DNA of 14,055 nt from an uncultured Litorilinea sp. (GCA_937922105.1 CAKZVN010000200.1:1-14055); one strand, 5' to 3'. Positions 1 to 7,511 are shown, numbered from the stretch's first letter. The notes: a model not told the origin generated them from the sequence alone. Made by a program: numbers and translations.

Positions 1-1
1 C

Positions 2-604
2 GACCTGGTGCTCTTGACCCACAACCACCGCGACCACACTTGGCCCGAATCCTGTCTGCGCATCCATCACAGCTTTAGCCATTGCCGCTTTGCCGGGCCG
101 GTGGAAAGCACCGAGAACTTGGCGGCGGCGGGGATCAGCGCCGATAAGCTGATCACGGTCGCCGCGGGCGAGACGTATGACCTGGACGGCGCGGTCGTGC
201 ATGTGGTCTATGCCAAGCCGCCCGCAGGCGCACCTGCCGACGGCATCAAGCCGCCCGATGTGCAACACTTCGGCTTTGTGGTGGAGCTGGGCGGCCTGCG
301 CGCTTATGTGTCGGGCGACCCCATCAACACTTTTGCCGACTACCCGGAGTTGACCGGTCCCATTGCCGTGCGGCGTCCCCACATCGGCTTCTTCACCACC
401 CACCCGGACGAAGGCGAATTTCCCTTCTTTGCCGGTTCGGTGAAGATGGTGCGCGCCACCGGCGTGCAGACTGCGGTGCCCGCGCATTACCAGTGCTTTG
501 TCAAGCGCAACTACGACCCGCAGGCGTGGGTGGCGGCGTTCCCCGCGGACGCGCCTGAACTCCTGATCCTGCCCTATAATCGCAGCGTCCTCTATCGCCC
601 GTAA
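2..604 (+). CDS. Metallo-beta-lactamase-fold metal-dependent hydrolase, UlaG-like (5' end outside window)
   Basis: The reading frame is open from the first bases of the window, so the N-terminus is missing; the GTG at 8 is internal. The visible part begins at the metal-binding loop LLTHNHRDH, the HxHxDH signature of the metallo-beta-lactamase fold that binds two metal ions. Further signature positions are SGDP (the Asp bridging the metals) around base 315 and PAHYQCF near the end, matching the last metal-ligand His of UlaG/RNase Z-like hydrolases (compare MHYGTF). About 200 residues are visible, so only the first strands with the substrate-side loop are missing. Members hydrolyse esters, lactones or phosphodiesters in the cytoplasm; the substrate cannot be told from this fragment. 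The stop codon at 602-604 lies inside the end of the convergent gene. The fold is fairly secure, the specific reaction unknown. Confidence 0.82.
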   Translation, partial: DLVLLTHNHRDHTWPESCLRIHHSFSHCRFAGPVESTENLAAAGISADKLITVAAGETYDLDGAVVHVVYAKPPAGAPADGIKPPDVQHFGFVVELGGLRAYVSGDPINTFADYPELTGPIAVRRPHIGFFTTHPDEGEFPFFAGSVKMVRATGVQTAVPAHYQCFVKRNYDPQAWVAAFPADAPELLILPYNRSVLYRP

Positions 605-1611
605 CCGCTGATCTGCGCGGCGAGCCGGAAGAAGGCGCGCTTGCGTTCGGTGGATAGCCCCCAGTTGACCGGGACGGACTGGAAGCCGTCCCGGTAGTTG
701 CTTTCACCGGGGTCGAAATAGCCCCACGACGCGTATTCCGACAGCGCGGCGAGGAAGTTATTGTCCGGCTGGTCGAAGTCGAAGTGGTCGTCCTCGTTGA
801 AGAGGATGGGCATGGGGCGATAGCCGGGCAGGGCGCGCGTGCGCCGCACCATGTCGCGAATCTGCGCGGGGTCGTTGACGCCGTTGCCGTGGAGCAACAG
901 GAAGTCCGAGGCGCGCACCACATTGGGCGTGGGGATGGCGCGCCCGCGAAAGCTCGTGCCCACATAGAGCCGCCGCCCGCCGTCGTGCAGGCTTTGCGCG
1001 TGCGCGATCAACTCGGAGATGCGCGGCGGTTGCAGGATGGCGTGCTCATAGGCGGGCAAATCACATTCGTTGGCGATCTCGATGAGCACATGGCGATAGC
1101 CCCGGCGCAGCACCCAGCGCACCACATTCTCCACTGCGGTGACGACCGCGGCCTCGTTGCGCAGGCGCTCGTCCTGACCAAAGTAGAAGATGCCCAGGAT
1201 GGCGACCATACCCAGCGCGTCCATGCGGTCCAGCACGCGTTGCATGCGATCCAAATAGGTGGGTTTGAGCGCGCCGGTGGGTGTGAAAGCGTTGTTCTCC
1301 CAGGGCTGCGCCTTGCTGTAGCCTTCGGGGCTACCGCCCTGGAAGTTGACGGTGAGGGCCAAGACGCCGTGGTCGCGATAGGTGGGGAGCGCGTCCAGAA
1401 ATTCGCGCACGTTGCGTTCCGGGTCCCACACGCCGGTGTCGGGGTAGACCCAGCGCGGGCGGGTGATGGGATTGTCGTCGTCAAAGGTCGCCTGCACCAT
1501 GCGGCTGTTGAGGAGTAGCCCTTCGATGGGCATACCTTGATAGGTTCTGCCGGCATAGGTAGGCACGCCGTCAAGGTAAAAACGGTCGCCGACGATGGTG
1601 ACATGGGTCAT
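592..1611 (-). CDS. Glycoside hydrolase-like TIM-barrel protein (GH-A clan type), cytoplasmic
   Basis: This is a 339-residue protein on the minus strand. The ATG at 1611 is supported by a GGAGG (plus-strand CCTCC 1620-1624) eight bases upstream. Features of a clan GH-A barrel are visible: an N-terminal strand with FYLDGVPTYAGRTYQG, typical of cellulase-like (GH5-type) proteins, then alternating strands and helices. VLIEIANECD contains a candidate acid/base Glu182 on strand 4, LLLHGNG lies near 239-244, and PILFNEDDHFDF has a candidate nucleophile Glu273 on strand 7. Many aromatic residues (WVYP, FYFG, YFDPGES) could form a sugar-binding cleft. There is no signal peptide, so if active it would act on an intracellular glycan or oligosaccharide. 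The 3' end overlaps the convergent hydrolase gene by 13 bp. The family assignment comes from motif reading; the substrate is not predictable and a non-catalytic role is possible. Confidence 0.7.
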   Translation of the reverse strand: MTHVTIVGDRFYLDGVPTYAGRTYQGMPIEGLLLNSRMVQATFDDDNPITRPRWVYPDTGVWDPERNVREFLDALPTYRDHGVLALTVNFQGGSPEGYSKAQPWENNAFTPTGALKPTYLDRMQRVLDRMDALGMVAILGIFYFGQDERLRNEAAVVTAVENVVRWVLRRGYRHVLIEIANECDLPAYEHAILQPPRISELIAHAQSLHDGGRRLYVGTSFRGRAIPTPNVVRASDFLLLHGNGVNDPAQIRDMVRRTRALPGYRPMPILFNEDDHFDFDQPDNNFLAALSEYASWGYFDPGESNYRDGFQSVPVNWGLSTERKRAFFRLAAQISGYGR

Positions 1612-1697
1612 GGGGCAAACCTCCGGGCGCGGGTTGTACGGCAGCCGGCGACACGAGGGGCACGCGCGACCGCGTCGCAGCTACTCCATATAGGATA

Positions 1698-1761
1698 CCA
1701 CGCGGGCTGCGATCCGCAGTATCCGCGGCGCGCGTAGTATAATCGCCCCACGCGGGCTACG
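1698..1761 (+). promoter_or_regulatory. Promoter region of the nnrE-DUF456-thiN cluster with flanking direct repeat
   Basis: A perfect -10 hexamer TATAAT lies at 1738-1743, 44 bases before the first candidate start codon. The -35 region (about 1715-1720, CGCAGT) does not resemble TTGACA, which suggests an activator or an extended contact elsewhere. The hexamer is flanked by two copies of a 14-mer, CCACGCGGGCTGCG (1698-1711) and CCACGCGGGCTACG (1748-1761). They differ at one base and lie exactly 50 bp apart. A small dyad, CTGCG-ATC-CGCAG, occupies 1707-1719 over the -35 position. The arrangement resembles operator sites around a core promoter. The promoter call rests on the -10 box and position only. 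Confidence 0.45.
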
Positions 1762-1787
1762 CTGTTCCGGCAAGAAGCGGGGCATGG

Positions 1788-2537
1788 ATGAACGAGCAGG
1801 CGATGGCGTCCTTGACCAGCGTACAGATGCGCGAGGTCGAGCGCCTGATGACAACCGAGTTGGGCATTGACCTGGCGTGTATGATGGAACACGCCGGGCG
1901 CAGCCTGGCGCTTTTGGCCAAACACCTGTTGGACGGCGATCTGCCGGACCGGCCCATTGTGGTGTTGGCTGGGCGCGGCAACAACGGCGGCAGCGGGCTG
2001 GCAGCCGCGCGCCACTTGCTCAACTGGGGGGCGTGGGTGCAGGTGGTCTGCTCCTATGCGCCGGAGGCGTATGAAGGCGCGCCCGCGCGGCAACTGGCGA
2101 TCTTGCAGGCTATGGGCGCGCCGTTGGCTTGGGCCGAGGAGGGCTGGGAGCTACCTCCCGCGGACCTGCTCATCGACGCAGTGATCGGTCCAGGTCTGCG
2201 CGGGGACCCGCGCGGCAAGGCGCGCGACCTGATCCAACTCGCCAACAGTAGCGTCGCGCCCATCCTCAGTCTGGAGGTGCCCAGCGGCGTGGACAGCGAC
2301 GGCGGGCGCTGCTACACCCCGCACATGACGGCCGCGGCTACGCTCATGCTGGCGCTGCCCAAGCAGGGGCTGCTGCTGGAGCCGGCGCGTAGCGCGTGCG
2401 GCGCGCTCTATGTCGCGGATATCGGTGTGCCGCCCGGCCTCTATGCCCGGCTGGGGCTGGAGGTGGCGCCGCTCTTTGCCCGCGACCCGATTCTCCCTTT
2501 AGACGTAGTGGACGGTACGGCAGTCGTGCGCGCATGA
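1788..2537 (+). CDS. nnrE: NAD(P)H-hydrate epimerase (YjeF N-terminal domain, stand-alone)
   Basis: The enzyme epimerises R- and S-NAD(P)HX, hydrated nicotinamide cofactors, so that the dehydratase can repair them. The 249-residue protein is a single YjeF_N Rossmann-like domain: LTSVQMREVERLM at the N-terminus, MMEHAG (family LMENAG), AGRGNNGGSGL at 61-71 (family GxGNNGGDGL), DAVIGPGL at 130-137 with the conserved Asp, VPSGVDSDGG at 164-173 and ADIGVP at 210-215. The dehydratase (carbohydrate-kinase-like) domain with which it is often fused is absent. The usual Asp in GNNGGDG is Ser here. Two starts are possible, ATG 1788 and ATG 1803; the latter gives MASLTSVQMRE, closer to typical family N-termini. 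It is the first gene of a probable operon, 19 bp ahead of the DUF456 gene. Confidence 0.88.
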   Translation: MNEQAMASLTSVQMREVERLMTTELGIDLACMMEHAGRSLALLAKHLLDGDLPDRPIVVLAGRGNNGGSGLAAARHLLNWGAWVQVVCSYAPEAYEGAPARQLAILQAMGAPLAWAEEGWELPPADLLIDAVIGPGLRGDPRGKARDLIQLANSSVAPILSLEVPSGVDSDGGRCYTPHMTAAATLMLALPKQGLLLEPARSACGALYVADIGVPPGLYARLGLEVAPLFARDPILPLDVVDGTAVVRA

Positions 2538-2556
2538 GCAATGAGGGAGGAGTCGC

Positions 2557-3075
2557 ATGGTGGGTCTATCGGCGACGACGATGTGGATGATCGTCGCCTA
2601 TGTGTTGATGGGTTTGGGGTTGGTGGGGACGGTGGCGCCGGTCTTACCGGGGCCGATCCTGATCTGGCTGGGCGCGCTGGTGTGGGCGTGGGCCGACGGC
2701 TTTTACCGCGTGGGCTGGGGACCGGTGGGCGTGGTGGGGATGCTGGCCGCGCTGGCCTGGGGGGCGGACATCCTGCTCAGCACGGTGGTCAGCCGTCGCG
2801 CCGGGGCCAGCTGGTATGCCATCCTCGGCGCAATTGTGGGCGGCGTGGTGGGCGCGCTGGTGTTGAGTTTTATCCCCGTCTTGGGCACGTTGCTGGGCGC
2901 GCTGGTGGGCGCGGTGGCGGGGATGTGGGGCGTGGAGTATTGGCGCAAGGGCAGCGCCGAGGCCGCGACCACCGCGGTGCGCGGTTATTTGGTGGGCGTT
3001 TTGAGCGCAACCGTGGTCAAGACGTTGATTGCGTTTCTGATGTTGGGAATTTTTGCTTTCCAAGCTATGCGTTGA
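2557..3075 (+). CDS. DUF456 family integral membrane protein
   Basis: This 172-residue hydrophobic protein starts at ATG 2557, behind a strong GGGAGGAG Shine-Dalgarno sequence seven to eight bases upstream. The sequence shows a first membrane helix (about 8-27), then the family signature TVAPVLPGPILIWLGALVWA (25-44) and AWADGF. Further hydrophobic segments follow at about 52-75, 86-106, 108-128 and 144-168. The 86-128 stretch is rich in glycine at helix-packing spacing (GAIVGGVVGALV, LLGALVGAVAG), resembling a glycine zipper. DUF456 proteins are widespread bacterial inner-membrane proteins without an established biochemical role, so no function is assigned. It is sandwiched between nnrE (19 bp upstream) and the thiamine pyrophosphokinase gene (35 bp downstream) on the same strand, consistent with co-transcription. 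Confidence 0.85.
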   Translation: MVGLSATTMWMIVAYVLMGLGLVGTVAPVLPGPILIWLGALVWAWADGFYRVGWGPVGVVGMLAALAWGADILLSTVVSRRAGASWYAILGAIVGGVVGALVLSFIPVLGTLLGALVGAVAGMWGVEYWRKGSAEAATTAVRGYLVGVLSATVVKTLIAFLMLGIFAFQAMR

Positions 3076-3110
3076 CCGGCTGCGGTCGCGCGACCCTAGA
3101 TTGAGGCGCC

Positions 3111-3749
3111 ATGCGCGCGATTCTCTTTGTCAACGGCGACATCTCCGATTGGGCGCGCGTACGCGACCTTTTGCTGGAGGATGACTATTTGGTGGCGGCG
3201 GACGGCGGCGCACGCCACTGTCTGGCGCTGGGCCGCGTGCCCCATGTGGTGGTGGGCGACCTGGACAGCCTGGACGCGGACATTGTGGCTGCGCTGGTGG
3301 CGCAGGGCGTGGCAATCGAGCGCCACCCCGTCAGCAAGGACAAGACCGACCTGGAACTGGCGCTGGAGCGCGCGCTGCGCGACGGCGCGCACGATATTGT
3401 GATGGTGGGCGCGCTGGGCAGCCGCTTGGACCAGTCGCTGGCGAATATCTTGCTCTTGGCGCGGCGACCGTGGCCCGCGCGGCTGCGCGTGCTGGTGGGG
3501 CATGAGATCGCGGAGGTGGTGCGCGGGGGCGAGACGTTGACGCTGGACGCGCCGCCGGGCAGCACGGTGAGTTTGTTGCCTTTGAGCCGCCGCGTCAGCG
3601 GGGTAACCTATCGCGGGCTGCTCTACCCGCTGGAGGAGGCGACGCTCTTTTTGGGCAGCACGCGCGCGATCAGCAACGAGGTGTGCGAGTCGCCCGCCAC
3701 GGTGCGCGTCGGGCGCGGCGTGGCGCTGGTGGTGCAGGCGTTGGCATGA
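3111..3749 (+). CDS. thiN: Thiamine diphosphokinase (thiamine pyrophosphokinase)
   Basis: It catalyses ATP + thiamine to AMP + thiamine diphosphate, the active cofactor, in the cytoplasm. The 212-residue protein has the ordered family motifs: AADGGA at 29-34, VVGDLDS at 47-53 (the Mg/ATP-binding acidic pair), KDKTDLE at 76-82 and GALGSRLDQ at 100-108. Near residue 188 in the C-terminal beta-sandwich lies ISNEV, whose Ser/Asn/Glu line the thiamine site. Length and order match bacterial Thi80/ThiN proteins. The ATG at 3111 has only a weak GAGG-like sequence upstream and lies 35 bp after the DUF456 gene, so it probably shares that transcript. Unlike many thiamine genes, there is no TPP riboswitch immediately upstream. 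The next gene is convergent, 41 bp away, with no convincing terminator between them. Confidence 0.95.
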   Translation: MRAILFVNGDISDWARVRDLLLEDDYLVAADGGARHCLALGRVPHVVVGDLDSLDADIVAALVAQGVAIERHPVSKDKTDLELALERALRDGAHDIVMVGALGSRLDQSLANILLLARRPWPARLRVLVGHEIAEVVRGGETLTLDAPPGSTVSLLPLSRRVSGVTYRGLLYPLEEATLFLGSTRAISNEVCESPATVRVGRGVALVVQALA

Positions 3750-3790
3750 GCCGCGCGACTGCGGATTTCATTCCAACTCAAGGGCATTGG

Positions 3791-4549
3791 TCAGGTCCGT
3801 TCGGGTGAGGATGTGGTCGCGGGCGCGCTGTGGGTGTGCGGCACGGTGCGGGCGAGGAGGAAAGTGGCGACCAGCGCGACGCCCAGGGCGACCATCTGCG
3901 AAACGCGCAGCCCTTGCACCAACTCGCCGCCTTCTAAGTAGGCGTCGGTGACCAGGCGCAGCAGGCTATAGCCCAGGACGCCCATCAGCACAGTGCGCGC
4001 CGGGCGGGCGAGGTCACCGCCCCACCAGAGCACCAACATCAGGAGCGCGCCGCCCAGGCTGCGATAGAGGCCCACGGGATGGCGCGCTTCGCCGAAATAG
4101 GGCAAGGCCCACGGCGCGTCGCTCAAGCTGCCCAAGACCGTGCCGGTGGCATAGCCGGAGACGCCCAAAAGGATGGACCCTGCGGCTGCGCCCACGGTCA
4201 AGGCTGCCAGGAGTTTGGCTGGGTCCAGGGCGCGACGCAACAGATAGAGATAGCCGCCTACAACGGCTGCGACAACGCCGGGGCCGAAGGCAAAACCGCC
4301 GGGACGCAGGCTGAAGATGAGCATGGGTTCGCCGGCATAGATGTGCCAAAACTGGAAAACATTCCAGAGTCGGGCTACAATCAAGCCTGCGGCTAAGCCG
4401 ATCAGCCCGGTGTTCCAGACATCGTCGGGGTGGACGGACAAACGCCTGGCGTAGCGCCCGGCGACATCCAGAGCGAGCACCACGGCGAAGATGGCGAGGA
4501 TCGGCCCGGTCGGCAAGGAAAGCGGACCAAAGGGCAAGGTTGGGTACAT
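3791..4549 (-). CDS. Lgt-like (prolipoprotein diacylglyceryl transferase family) membrane protein with degenerate active site
   Basis: This 252-residue multi-pass membrane protein shows the Lgt layout: MYPTLPFGPLSLP at the N-terminus, ARLWNVFQFWHIY (59-71, compare GARLWYV), IFSLRPGGFAFGPGVV (78-93), HPVGLYRSLGGALL (157-170, compare HPTQLYE), RLVTDAYLEGG (198-208) and GLRVSQ. Real Lgt enzymes move diacylglycerol from phosphatidylglycerol to the lipobox Cys. Several signature residues are changed here: the FHGG histidine is replaced (FGPG 88-91), the GRIGNFING motif reads GSILLGVSGYATG (124-136), and the early Tyr is Thr in LPTG. Arg198 may match the conserved late Arg. Activity is therefore doubtful. 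The sequence upstream of the ATG, GCAGGTTTGCTCC, resembles the leader of the 592-1611 gene (GGAGGTTTGCCCC). It is divergent from the SDR gene. Confidence 0.75.
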   Translation of the reverse strand: MYPTLPFGPLSLPTGPILAIFAVVLALDVAGRYARRLSVHPDDVWNTGLIGLAAGLIVARLWNVFQFWHIYAGEPMLIFSLRPGGFAFGPGVVAAVVGGYLYLLRRALDPAKLLAALTVGAAAGSILLGVSGYATGTVLGSLSDAPWALPYFGEARHPVGLYRSLGGALLMLVLWWGGDLARPARTVLMGVLGYSLLRLVTDAYLEGGELVQGLRVSQMVALGVALVATFLLARTVPHTHSAPATTSSPERT

Positions 4550-4593
4550 GGAGCAAACCTGCTTTCATGCCGGTTGCGGCGACGGCGCGGAGT

Positions 4594-4635
4594 CCCTTGC
4601 TGTCGCGCTCCCGGTAACTACCCGGCAAGGGTTAC
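4594..4635. promoter_or_regulatory. Inverted repeats in the lgt-like/SDR divergent intergenic region
   Basis: The 108-bp divergent gap contains CCCTTGC (4594-4600) with its exact complement GCAAGGG (4625-4631). Overlapping this, GTAAC (4614-4618) pairs with GTTAC (4631-4635). The second dyad ends just before the ribosome-binding site of the SDR gene, so it could be a shared operator or a 5'-UTR hairpin. No convincing -35/-10 pair was seen in this stretch. Confidence 0.25.
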
Positions 4636-4657
4636 GGGGAAAGGACGAAGAAGCACG

Positions 4658-5599
4658 ATGCGTATCCTGGTGACGGGGGGCGCCGGTTTTTTGGGGAGCC
4701 ATCTGGTGGACCGGCTCCTGGCGGAAGGGCACGAAGTCGTAGCCATGGACAACCTGATCACCGGTTCTACCGACAATATCGCCCATCTGGCGGGCAACCG
4801 GCGCTTTCTTTACATCCATCACAATGTCACCAATTATATATACATCAAAGGCCCGCTGGATGCCATTTTGCACTTTGCCAGCCCTGCCAGCCCGGTGGAT
4901 TATTTGGAGTTACCCATCCAGACGTTGAAGGTGGGGAGCCTGGGCACACACAATGCGTTGGGTTTGGCGCTGGCAAAGGGTGCGCGCTTTTTGTTGGCAA
5001 GTACCAGCGAAGTTTATGGCGACCCGCTGGTCCACCCGCAGACCGAGGACTACTGGGGACACGTGAACCCCATCGGCCCGCGCGGGGTCTATGACGAAGC
5101 CAAGCGCTTTGCCGAAGCCATGACCATGGCCTATCATCGTGCCCACGGCGTGGATACGCGCATTGTGCGGATCTTCAATACCTATGGCCCGCGTATGCGC
5201 TTGAACGACGGCCGCGTAGTGCCGAACTTCATGAAGCAGGCCCTGCGTGGCGAGCCGTTGACCGTCTATGGAGACGGCAGCCAGACGCGCAGTTTCTGTT
5301 ACGTGGATGATCTGATTGAAGGCATCTATCGCCTCTTGCTCAGCGACGAGGTGGAGCCGGTGAACATCGGTAACCCGGCGGAGATCACCATCGCCGAGTT
5401 TGCCGAACGCATCAATGCCCTTACCGGCAACCGGGCGGGCATTCGTTATGAGCCGCTGCCCAAAGACGACCCCAAGCAGCGTCGGCCCGACATCAGCAAG
5501 GCCAAGCGCATCTTGGGCTGGGAGCCGCGGGTCGGCTTAGCCGAAGGGCTGGCGCGCACGGTGGAGTACTTTGCGGCGCGCGTGGGCAGCGTGGTGTAA
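4658..5599 (+). CDS. NAD-dependent UDP-glucuronate decarboxylase-type epimerase/dehydratase (extended SDR)
   Basis: The predicted reaction is UDP-glucuronate to UDP-xylose + CO2, feeding cell-surface glycan synthesis. The 313-residue protein is full length for bacterial UXS. It has the Rossmann NAD motif GGAGFLGS at 7-14, DNLITGSTDNI at 31-41, HFASPASPVDY at 72-82, STSEVYGDPLVHPQTE with Thr116-Ser117-Glu118, YWGHVNPIGPRGVYDEAKR with catalytic Tyr145 and Lys149, RIFNTYGPRM, and GDGSQTRSFCYVDDLI. The combination PASPxxY, HPQxExYWGxVNPIG and YDExKR is characteristic of UXS rather than UDP-glucose 4-epimerase. ATG 4658 is preceded by AAGGACGAAG, and the Rossmann fold begins at residue 2. The frame stays open upstream, but that part overlaps the lgt-like gene and is not credible coding sequence. 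Related nucleotide-sugar epimerases remain possible. Confidence 0.9.
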   Translation: MRILVTGGAGFLGSHLVDRLLAEGHEVVAMDNLITGSTDNIAHLAGNRRFLYIHHNVTNYIYIKGPLDAILHFASPASPVDYLELPIQTLKVGSLGTHNALGLALAKGARFLLASTSEVYGDPLVHPQTEDYWGHVNPIGPRGVYDEAKRFAEAMTMAYHRAHGVDTRIVRIFNTYGPRMRLNDGRVVPNFMKQALRGEPLTVYGDGSQTRSFCYVDDLIEGIYRLLLSDEVEPVNIGNPAEITIAEFAERINALTGNRAGIRYEPLPKDDPKQRRPDISKAKRILGWEPRVGLAEGLARTVEYFAARVGSVV

Positions 5600-5700
5600 G
5601 TCACCAGCCGGGAGGCCCGCAGTTTCCCGGACGGTTGTACCCTCTGGCGTATGTTGAAGACCATATGTCGGCGCGCGGCGCCGGGAACCGACCAGCGATC

Positions 5701-7500
5701 ATGAACTTGGACCATATTCGCAATATCTCGATCATCGCCCACATTGACCACGGCAAGAGCACCTTGGCCGACCGTCTGTTGCAGATGACCGGGACCGTCA
5801 CCGATCGCGAGATGCGTGAGCAACTCCTGGACTCCATGGAACTGGAGCGAGAGAAGGGCGTCACCATTAAAGCCAGCGCGGTGCGTATGATCTATCGCTA
5901 TGAAGGCCAGGAGTATGAGATCAACTTGATTGATACGCCGGGCCATGTGGATTTCTCCTACGAGGTGAGCCGCGCGTTGCAGGCGTGCGAAGGGGCCGTG
6001 TTGGTGGTGGATGCGTCCCAGGGCATCCAGGCGCAGACCATGGCCCATCTCTTTGCCGCGTTGGAGCAGGACTTGACCATCGTACCGGTGATCAACAAGG
6101 TGGACCTGCCCGCAGCCATGCCCGACGATGTCGCCGAGGAGATCGAGGGGCTGCTGGGCGTGGCGGCGGAGGACATCCCGCGCATCAGTGCCAAAGCCGG
6201 GATCAACGTGGAGGAGGTGCTGCGCCAAGTCATCGAGCAAGTCCCGCCGCCCTCCGGCGACCCGGACGCACCCCTGCGCGCGTTGGTCTTCGATTGCTAC
6301 TATGACGCCTATCGTGGGGTGATCGCGTATGTGCGGGTGGTGGACGGCGTGATCAAGGCGCGCGAGCAGCTGCTGGCGATGGTCTCCGGCAAAACCATGG
6401 AGCCGCTGGAGATCGGTGTGTTGACCCCTGCGCTCTTGCCCACGGCGCAACTCTCCGCGGGTGAGGTGGGCTATATCGCCACCGGTCTCAAGAGCGTGCA
6501 AGACCTGGACGTGGGCGATACCATCACCCTGGCTGCCCGACCGGCGACGGAGCGTTTGCCCGGCTATCAACCCATGAAACCTATGGTCTTTGCCGGGGTC
6601 TACCCCTCCAGCCCGGATGATTACGGCGAACTGCGTGATGCGCTGGAGAAACTGCAACTCAACGACGCGTCGTTGGTCTACACCCCGGAGACAAGCCAGG
6701 CCCTGGGCTTCGGCTTCCGTTTGGGTTTTCTCGGTCTCTTCCATATGGAGATCATCCAGGAGCGTCTGGAGCGCGAGTACGACCTGGAGATCATCTTCAC
6801 TGCGCCGTCGGTGGAATATCGCGTGGTGAAGACCAATGGCGAGGTGGTGCTGATTGACAGCCCGGCGGAGTTGCCCGACCCCACCCTCATCGAGCATATC
6901 GAGGAACCGTGGTGTGACCTGCGCATCTTCACGCCTGCCGAGTATATCGGCGCAGTGATGGACTTGATCACCAAGCGCCGCGGGGAACTCAACAACCAGA
7001 GCTGGCTGGATACCAAACGCGTCGAGATCGCCTGTAAAGTCCCCCTTTCGGAGTTGATCGTGGACTTTTACAACGAGTTGAAGGCGCGCACGCGCGGCTA
7101 TGCCAGCATGGACTATACGCTGGACGAGTATCGCCCTTCGGACATGGTGAAGCTCGACATCTTGGTCAATAGCCAGCCGGTGGATGCGTTGAGCGTGATC
7201 GTGCACCGCGACGACGCTTATCGCAAGGGGCAGCGCCTGGTGAGCAAGATGAAGGACATCATCCCGCGCCAGATGTTCACCGTGCCCATCCAGGCTGCGG
7301 TGGGCAACAAGATCATCAGCCGCGCCAATGTCCAAGCTATGCGCAAGGATGTGCTCGCCAAATGTTACGGTGGTGACATTACGCGCAAGCGTAAACTGCT
7401 GGAAAAGCAGAAAGAGGGCAAGAAGCGCATGAAGATGGTGGGCAGCGTGGAGATTCCCCAAGAGGCGTTCATGTCGGTGTTGAGCCTGGACGACGAGTAG
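5701..7500 (+). CDS. lepA: Elongation factor 4 (LepA), ribosome-associated GTPase
   Basis: LepA is a translational GTPase that binds ribosomes and is implicated in back-translocation and in 30S subunit biogenesis. Motifs in order: G1 IIAHIDHGKST, switch I region GVTIKASAV, G3 DTPGHVDFSYEVSRALQACEG (given in part), G4 NKVDLP, an EF-G-like domain V, and the LepA-specific C-terminal domain with KCYGGDITRKRKLLEKQKEG, ending in AFMSVLSLDDE. From ATG 5701 the protein has 599 residues, the usual LepA length, and begins MNLDHIRNISIIAHIDHGKS as in the family. The frame extends to 5635, with an in-frame ATG at 5665, but family length favours 5701. No strong Shine-Dalgarno sequence is visible. rsmA follows after 11 bp, so the two are probably co-transcribed. 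Confidence 0.97.
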   Translation: MNLDHIRNISIIAHIDHGKSTLADRLLQMTGTVTDREMREQLLDSMELEREKGVTIKASAVRMIYRYEGQEYEINLIDTPGHVDFSYEVSRALQACEGAVLVVDASQGIQAQTMAHLFAALEQDLTIVPVINKVDLPAAMPDDVAEEIEGLLGVAAEDIPRISAKAGINVEEVLRQVIEQVPPPSGDPDAPLRALVFDCYYDAYRGVIAYVRVVDGVIKAREQLLAMVSGKTMEPLEIGVLTPALLPTAQLSAGEVGYIATGLKSVQDLDVGDTITLAARPATERLPGYQPMKPMVFAGVYPSSPDDYGELRDALEKLQLNDASLVYTPETSQALGFGFRLGFLGLFHMEIIQERLEREYDLEIIFTAPSVEYRVVKTNGEVVLIDSPAELPDPTLIEHIEEPWCDLRIFTPAEYIGAVMDLITKRRGELNNQSWLDTKRVEIACKVPLSELIVDFYNELKARTRGYASMDYTLDEYRPSDMVKLDILVNSQPVDALSVIVHRDDAYRKGQRLVSKMKDIIPRQMFTVPIQAAVGNKIISRANVQAMRKDVLAKCYGGDITRKRKLLEKQKEGKKRMKMVGSVEIPQEAFMSVLSLDDE

Positions 7501-7511
7501 GCTGCGACGCG

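Noticed and set aside
784..1518. A 244-codon plus-strand frame opposite the glycosidase-like gene.
   Set aside because: The minus-strand protein has coherent TIM-barrel motifs and a Shine-Dalgarno sequence; this frame has neither.
3750..3790. Possible terminator between thiN and the lgt-like gene (CCGC/GCGG followed by ATTTCATT).
   Set aside because: The stem is only four base pairs, too weak to call.
4430..4657. In-frame upstream extension of the UXS-type SDR.
   Set aside because: It overlaps the lgt-like gene on the other strand, its residues look non-coding, and the Rossmann motif begins immediately after ATG 4658.
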